A stretch of DNA of 64,000 bases from Panorpa germanica (Eukaryota > Arthropoda > Insecta > Mecoptera > Panorpidae). The stretch is from contig OY783216.1 of assembly GCA_963678705.1 (NCBI GenBank), positions 6,882,001 through 6,946,000 on the forward strand, read 5' to 3'. The first letter of the stretch is position 1; each line of letters begins with the position of its first letter. Shown one piece after another: positions 57,985 to 64,000 of this stretch. The position numbers and the translations under genes are program-made. Under the pieces are notes generated by a model, which did no database searches, was not told where the DNA came from, and saw only the letters and a list, made by a program, of their open reading frames with translations.

Positions 57985-58500
57985 CTTTTCTTATTATTAT
58001 TATTATTTTAGAATTTGAGGCGATTCCAACAACAAGGTCATATTCGCCAGAAGTTAATTTATTTTAATTAAGTTTGGTTTATTATATTTATATCATTAAA
58101 GAATTCCAGCATTTTTTGAATTTTTTCTGTATTGTTTGAAAGTATGTCCTTTACTTCACTACTGAGGTTGTGTTTTGTTCTTTGAGTTTAATATTGTGGG
58201 CAGGTTACTAGTAGATGATGGACTGTTATTTGTGTCTGACAGTTGATGCACTGCAGAGCTGTTGTGTTACTCATTAAATATTGATGCGTGAATCTCGTAT
58301 GTCCAGTTCTTAGTGTGAAGATGGATTTTTCGAATTGTGTATTGTTTTGATAAGAAGTTTCCTACTTGTTTGTATTTTCTTTAATCAATCTCAATTTGTT
58401 GTTACTTATTTGCGTCCAGCACTGGTTTTGAATTTGTCTCATACCCTTTTTATACCATTCTATTAAATCTAAACCGTCTTTTAATTCTCAATTAACACAG
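57985..58500 (-). pseudogene. I-like non-LTR retrotransposon 3' end (copy 2)
   Basis: On the minus strand it is clearly similar to 10552-10971: 'NKLRLIKENTNK', a stop, then 'FTLRTGHTRFTHQYLMSN', then the CCHC region 'CINCQTQITVHHLLVTC'. At least two in-frame stops interrupt it. The 3' UTR follows, with TCTAAAATAATAATAATAAT (57985-58013), a (TAA)n tail of the kind found in I-group elements. It also extends slightly further 5' than copy 1 ('LDLIEWYKKG'). Confidence 0.8.
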
Positions 58501-60082
58501 GTTTAAATCATGGTGTCTCCTAATAATTATTTCTTATTTTAGTTGTTTTTTTTCTTATTTATTTATTTTAGTTGTGCCATAACTGAAGTTTAGCTGAGAA
58601 TTAAAAAAAACAATCTACTGTGTCAATTTACTGTCTATAACAGGGGTGGATTACTTTTTGGAGTATAACCCTCAAATTATATGTATTTTTAACTGCATTA
58701 TTTTTTCGAATCCAAAGAAAGAATTTATTTTCTAAAAGCTAAAGAATCTGAGCTCACAGAGCATTTAAATTCAATACAGAGTAAGGAATATGACATAACT
58801 TTAAAATAGTAAATAAATTTAATACAGATTTCATTGCAAAGATCATTTTAATTCAAGCGTTACATTCTATCTGGAATTTTTAATTATATGTGACAATTTC
58901 GCAAAATGTTCAGTTTAATCTACAAGAAAATACCTAATTTCTTTATTCCTATGAAGCCTCTACTGTTTAATTCCAGTTCCCATTAAAACCGTTTCACAGA
59001 AGAACTTATGTGAGCTCCAGATTATTAGAAAATAGTGTTTAGTGTAAATATACTCCTAAATGTATATGCATTTAATAAGAAAATGATAATAAAAAAATTA
59101 TACTTGAAAGTTGTGTTAAAAAATATTCTTCTTGTGGTGGTCTAAATTACCTTTAAACAAATTGGCCAATTTTTTCGCTATGTAAGTTATAATACCTACT
59201 TATATCTCATAAACGACACATCATCAAGACAATAAACTTTTAAAGTAATTCATATAGGTGCTTAACAAATATTAGTTACTAGAAATAATTGAAGTTGATA
59301 AGACATAAATAGTTCTAAAATGGGTAAGAATGGATTTGAAGTTAAGATAAGAAAGAATAAGGAAACTTTGTTTTGTAATATAAGTTTAAATAAACTATGT
59401 AACCATTAAATAAACTCATGTGTAGCGTTCCATGAGAGAAGTTCCTAACTACTAAAATTTAAAATTAATAAATAATTATAGAATTTTAAAATACTTCTAT
59501 TTTAAAAGTATTATGTAATATTCAGATAAAATATGTGAAGTACTTTTTTAAATTCAAAATTAAGTACATAAAAAGTTAAAAGAAAAAAAACTAGCTGAAG
59601 AAAACATGTTGTCTGAGAATTCTAATAAATTCATATATTTGTGAGAAAGTATTCTTACCACGATCCAAGTAAAAGAAAAAGAACAAGAAAAAAAATGTGA
59701 TACAAGTTGAAACATGACAACTTTATTTAATAAAATAAAATTCTTGTTAAGTTTAATTTCATAAAACGGTAGGTAACTATAAAAAGTCATGTGAAACAAA
59801 AATAAAAAAATATAAAAAGTTTTTCGATTCGCACAGAAAAAGTCTTGTAATAAATCATATAGTTTAGAAGTTGAGTTGAGTGAAACATCTTGTGAACGGA
59901 TAAATGTACTTTAATAACCTACTTAGAGCAATTTTGTACTCGTGATATTAAAAGAGGAAAGAAAAAGGAATACAATGTGACTCCTGTTGGAATTCATTCT
60001 CCAAAGTAATGGATTAAAAGTCAGGTGGAAAATTAATCTTGGCATTAGCGTGTAGCAAGCTAAATGTTTAATTTGTTATGAT
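58501..60082. other. No recognisable gene
   Basis: AT-rich sequence without supported features. Confidence 0.5.
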
Positions 60083-61205
60083 GGGGACCTTTGTTGACGA
60101 TACAGAAATCTTAGCGTAGCATTATGATCCAGCTAATGCCTCGACTATGCTACAGACAAATCTAGACAAACTATCTTCGTGGATCAAGGCCAGCGAATCA
60201 AAATCAATACATGTCACATTCACAACTAGACAGGGATACTGCCCAAGTATCACATTAAACAAGGTTAATATACCGTAGGCTGACCATGTGAGGTACCTGG
60301 GAATACACCTAGACAGGAGGCTTACTTAGAAGAAGCACATATTTATAAAAACAAGGCAACTAGGCCTTTAACTGCGCAAGATGTACTGGCTGATAGGACG
60401 TTAGTCACAACTGAGCACAGAAAACAATTTCCTGCTCTAGTATGGTATCCAACTATTTTTTTTTTTAAATATAGTTTCTCGGGCTTCGTAGGCACGTAGC
60501 CTTTTATCGCCCCTAATACTATTCTGCCTCTTCTTATATATTATACCCAGATAACAAGAATGATCTATTCATGGCTACTGCAGTTATAAATCTCGGTTTC
60601 TCAATCAAAAAAGCGGTGTTAACAGGAAGCGTCTGCGAAGTCTGTAGCACCGCCCTTTGGAGTCCATTTCTTGCCATTGATGTATTTTTACATTGCCACA
60701 GAATGTGGTCAGGGTCTGCCTCTTCTTCACCACATTCGCATTTAGAGTTTGGAATGATTTTGTTTCTTGCTAGATGTTTCGGAGCTCCAGTATGATTCAT
60801 TCTTAGTCTTGAGGTCATTGTTAAGGTATCCAACTATGGGGTACTGCATCTACCTCTAATATTGAAATAATCCAAAGATTTCAATCTAAAATGCTAAGGA
60901 TTATCACGAATCCGGATCTGAATATACCCACAGTTAATAAAGAAATAGTGCTTAGAATCAAAGCATACAAGGAGAGAATACTTGAACATCCAAACAATTT
61001 GGCCAGCTGTCTAATGTCCAATAATTCGGTAGTACGCAGACTAAAAAGAAAAGTACCTCAAGACCTACTAACCAACTAAACAGAATCTAGGATCTATTAA
61101 AATTGATGGATGAGAGGGAAGACACTTTATTATTTGGACAGACCTATCACTGAATGTCCTCTAAGCAGAACAGATTGTAATAATCTTTAGTAATCAAATA
61201 AAAAG
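60083..61205 (+). pseudogene. Jockey-like retrotransposon, RT C-terminus, split by J2
   Basis: The plus strand encodes the end of the reverse transcriptase. 'FVDDTEIL' (about 60092-60115) corresponds to the FADD/YADD catalytic motif of RT. It is followed, with stops, by 'LQTNLDKLSSWIKASESKS', 'VTFTTRQGYCPSI', 'VRYLGIHLDRRLT' and 'QLSTEN'. The frame then resumes as 'YGIQLWGTAS' across the J2 insertion and continues to 61079 ('RRLKRKVPQDLLTN'). The order and motifs are those of Jockey-clade ORF2. Several stops and a short deletion before 'YGIQ' show an old dead copy; the 5' part is missing. An A-rich end lies near 61190-61205. Confidence 0.88.
60457..60824 (-). mobile_element. Retrotransposon J2, 368-bp 3' fragment nested in Jockey
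   Basis: Flanked by a perfect 13-bp duplication GGTATCCAACTAT (60444-60456 and 60825-60837). Poly-A on the minus strand abuts the left copy. The minus-strand frame (99 codons, 60534-60833) has 'TMTSRLRMNHTGAPKHL', then a C-x-C-x8-H-x4-C cluster ('CECGEEEADPDHILWQC'), then a Leu-rich end. This is the C-terminal tail of a non-LTR ORF2, without RT. Truncation at the 5' end plus target duplication is the signature of target-primed reverse transcription. The other copy is at 12146-12405. Confidence 0.92.
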
Positions 61206-62029
61206 AAAAGTTAGTGAGGTTCTGCGTATGAGTACGTCGGAAAAATTAAGAGAAATTTAACAGTGTATTTCTGATTTCTGAATTCGTCTATTTAATGGAC
61301 CATGTGAACATCTCCACACATTTGGAAGCACTTACATTCAGTTATAGCTCAGTAACAACGATAGGTGGAGTAATGTGTCCTTCCCCTCCCCCTTTACCTC
61401 CCTCAACGGTTTTCTAACTCATGTAACCCGGGTCCAACAAACCAAATGGAATCATACTGATATGTGAATATGTTTTTACACAATTCAACAAACACGATTC
61501 TCCCTCTCACTCTTCTATTGCCATCCCATCTCACTCTTGACATACAAGTGGCAGGGTTACACTGTGAGGTCATATTTCATCATCACGTGTCAAAACATCG
61601 ATATTCGATAGCCGGGTCCTCTCCCTCAGTTTCCCCTATTATCTGTCTACCTAAACCTATTCGTACTCATCAAATCAATCTCCTAATCAAGAGCACGGGA
61701 GTGTGAAACTACACTCTACTCAGCTCCACTCTAGTTGCCTGATCAAAGCCATCGGTTTAATATTAAACTGGCTGTTTGTTTCTCTTCAAATTCAGCGCTA
61801 CACTTAGAATTTGTGAAGCACCACACACTAATTATGGTGGTAATTATTGTGTCCTTTGATAACTCATTACAAAACGAAAAAGTTTTTATCCCTGAGAAAA
61901 CACATATTAGTCACGCTTGTACACCCGTCTGCACTTCCCTGAGTGTTTTGGTGACCTTGAATAGGCCATCAACTAGATGATTACGTAAATCCCAAAATTT
62001 GTTTGAATACGGTAACCAAATAATGTTAT
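61206..62029. other. No recognisable gene
   Basis: GC-balanced stretches (61360-61740) contain short ORFs without motifs. Confidence 0.45.
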
Positions 62030-62250
62030 TTACCGTAAACAGCTAATAATTTAAAATTTTAATATTTAGTTTTAACTTTAAATTATATGTTTTAGCCACA
62101 AACACAACACGTGTATAATACAGTGTTTAATTTTGTATGTTCTTAGTGCGCATGCGTCGATCATCAGTAATTTACTTTATTTAATATACATTATTATTTC
62201 CCTTTCTTTATTTTTCACAATCTAACACTCCATATTACTTATGACAGATT
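62030..62250 (+). repeat. Possible relic of family A
   Basis: AGTGCGCATGCGTCGATCAT, then TTTCTTTATTTTTCACAATC and GACAGATTGT, appear in the same order as GGTGCGTATGCATCG, TTTATTTTTAACAAACTGAC and GACAGATTGT in family A. There are no termini, and similarity is weak. Confidence 0.3.
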
Positions 62251-63309
62251 GTAGATTATTAACACGGTCTACAAGAAAAGCTATAGATAGATAATATACT
62301 ATAAGAGATATAGTTTAAATTACGAGAGTTCGGCGGCGACTCATACTTAAAATAAGTTGTGCCGTATAAACTGCTGATACAACGAAATAACACTGACTCA
62401 CTTATTTTTCTATAAAGTATGTAGGAACGAATAAGATAAAATTCATCATATAATAGATTTATACAGTTCTTATAACCTCTCTTAAATGTGAGTTGCACAA
62501 TTCTGTTATATATTCAAAAACAATTATAATTATTTAATAATTATATGTATTTATATTAATAAAAGCAGAACCCGTCTGTTTTTGAACATAGAATCATTCA
62601 AGTTTCAAGCTGTGAACAAGATATCATCAGTTCTAAATTCAACATTATATTTTTGTTATTCTAAATGCATTATTCTAAATTTATATTCTAAATACATAAT
62701 TCTAAGTTTAATTCTAAAGTCTTAAAACCAAATCAAAACCAAAAACAAAACATAGTTATGACATTAATAAACAACAAAATACCAAAACTGTAGATGAAGC
62801 TAATGCTACTCGAAAAATTAACTTTGTTATAATTAATATCTTCCACCAATACGTTTAAAAGTGCGCATCTCAAACTTGATAGTGGTAGAAGATTACATTA
62901 AATGAATCTCATTTATGAATTTACATTTTGCGTTAGCGGGAATAGAGTATTTCATAAATAGAACGAAACAAAGAAAAATAATCGCGTTAGCAGATTATGC
63001 ATTATATGTCTGACAGCGTTTCATTTCGAAATGTTGATGACGTCACGAATAATAAATGTTCCTTGTATCAGATATTAAACACAAAGTGCATCACAGCCAC
63101 CCGTATGATCCTGGCGGGGTCTCGCAGTGTTTGATGCACTATGATTCTTTGTCCAAACTAGTGCGACTTCTACTTTTCATGAATAAGTTGATGTTCTTAG
63201 ACATGAGTGTAGTAAATTTGTTGAACCTGGTCCAAACCAATGCAACATTTATATAAATATGTCTGTGCTATTTTTTTAAACTTTACGACGCATTTGAGTA
63301 TTTTTATTT
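62251..63309. other. No recognisable gene
   Basis: AT-rich sequence without supported features. Confidence 0.5.
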
Positions 63310-63795
63310 TGAAACTGGATGAGGAAGATGGAAATTGCAATACAAGGTAAAGAAGGTTATGGACTAAGTGATTGCCACGAAACTTGAGAAACAAAGGAGG
63401 AAAGGATGTAAAAATGGTTGCTAGAATCCGACTAGGGAATGAACAGAGAGGCAGTAAGTATTGGGGAACAGTAGAAGAGAAATTATGCGGCATATGCGGG
63501 AAGGAAGAGGAAAAATTAGAACACATTAAGTATAGGTGTCAGGATAAAGTGGAAAGTGAGTTAAGCTTGGAGAAGTTATTGCAAGGAAGAGTTGGGATGA
63601 CGAAGGTAAGGAGAAAGAGATTTGAAGAAACTAGATAGTTGGTGGAAGTAAGGAGGAGGCATTGGAGGAAGATAACAAAGGATGCGAACTTTAAAAAGGA
63701 AGAGAATTTAGAAAATATTAAAAATTTGTAAAGGAAATGTATAATGTAAATGTTGTTGTAATGCCATAAAGGCAGAAACATTAAAATACAATACA
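63310..63795 (+). pseudogene. Family K retrotransposon 3' end with intact CCHC
   Basis: The plus-strand frame 63372-63638 reads 'ARIRLGNEQRGSKYWG', then the complete cluster 'CGICGKEEEKLEHIKYRC' (C-x2-C-x8-H-x4-C), then 'LEKLLQG'. The 3' UTR ends with the perfect hairpin TGCC-ATAAA-GGCA (63762-63774), AGAAACATTAAAATACAATA and no long poly-A. It diverges from the other copies, so it may represent a separate subfamily. The region upstream of 63372 has lost the frame. Confidence 0.88.
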
Positions 63796-64000
63796 TACAT
63801 ATTTTGAGTGTACATTACCGACTACATGTAGGTAAAAAGCAAAATACTTAGTAAACTACATTATTTGCGGTTGCCTTACTGTCTTAGAGCATATATATAT
63901 GAAGTGTGAATAGCCTATATTTCCTATAGATTAAAAGTGTGTCCAAAATGTGTGCGAGAGAGAAAGGTATATGTTCTGATTTGTTCTCTATGTGCAGGGC

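Noticed and set aside
60571..60795. 74-codon plus-strand ORF
   Set aside because: Antisense shadow of the J2 coding frame.

Overview
This window looks like gene-poor nuclear DNA from an insect, or at least an arthropod. It is clearly AT-rich, has no bacterial-style ORF packing, no operons, and no rRNA or intact tRNA genes. Almost every coding-like stretch I recognise belongs to a transposable element: Jockey-, I- and R1-type non-LTR retrotransposon tails, a mariner transposase fragment, and many small inverted-repeat DNA elements. I cannot fix the insect order from sequence alone.

Host genes: no complete gene is visible. The best host candidate is one small GC-rich minus-strand exon at 10138-10236, with an acceptor, a donor and exactly 33 open codons. 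A weaker candidate terminal exon lies at 26928-27017 on the minus strand. The rest is consistent with long intron or intergenic sequence.

Retrotransposons: a family I call K is present as nine 5'-truncated 3' ends (5.4, 9.4-10.1, 11.6, 13.8, 38.0, 43.1, 47.8, 52.8 and 63.3 kb). It encodes a basic tail with a CCHC cluster, and most copies keep a 3' UTR with a short TGCC...GGCA-type hairpin. Two I-like copies (10.55 and 58.0 kb) end in a CCHC tail and A/TAA-rich 3' ends. A Jockey-like copy (60.08-61.2 kb) is split by a second retrotransposon family (J2), which left a 13-bp target duplication. Another J2 copy abuts K at 12.15 kb. A tRNA-derived SINE family is scattered through the window.

DNA elements: family A is a roughly 0.45-0.5 kb non-autonomous element flanked by TTAA. 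Four copies keep a recognisable end at each side or nearly so, two are partial, and one is a probable relic. One copy sits inside a K 3' UTR. Two further TTAA-flanked elements of different sequence occur at 31.0 and 43.9 kb. A Harbinger-like MITE with TAA/TTA duplications occurs twice (35.4 and 49.2 kb). A 181-bp hAT MITE with a perfect 8-bp duplication interrupts a short reading frame at 32.3 kb. There is also a 1.26-kb hAT-like element at 19.4 kb, a long-TIR element at 50.5 kb, and two foldback elements (1.5 and 47.2 kb).

The order of events can be read directly in places: K before A at 9.4-10.1 kb, Jockey before J2 at 60.4 kb, and the reading frame before the hAT MITE at 32.3 kb. I see no sign of a new multi-gene system. 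The most useful leads are the exon candidates and the precisely bounded, apparently undescribed non-autonomous elements.
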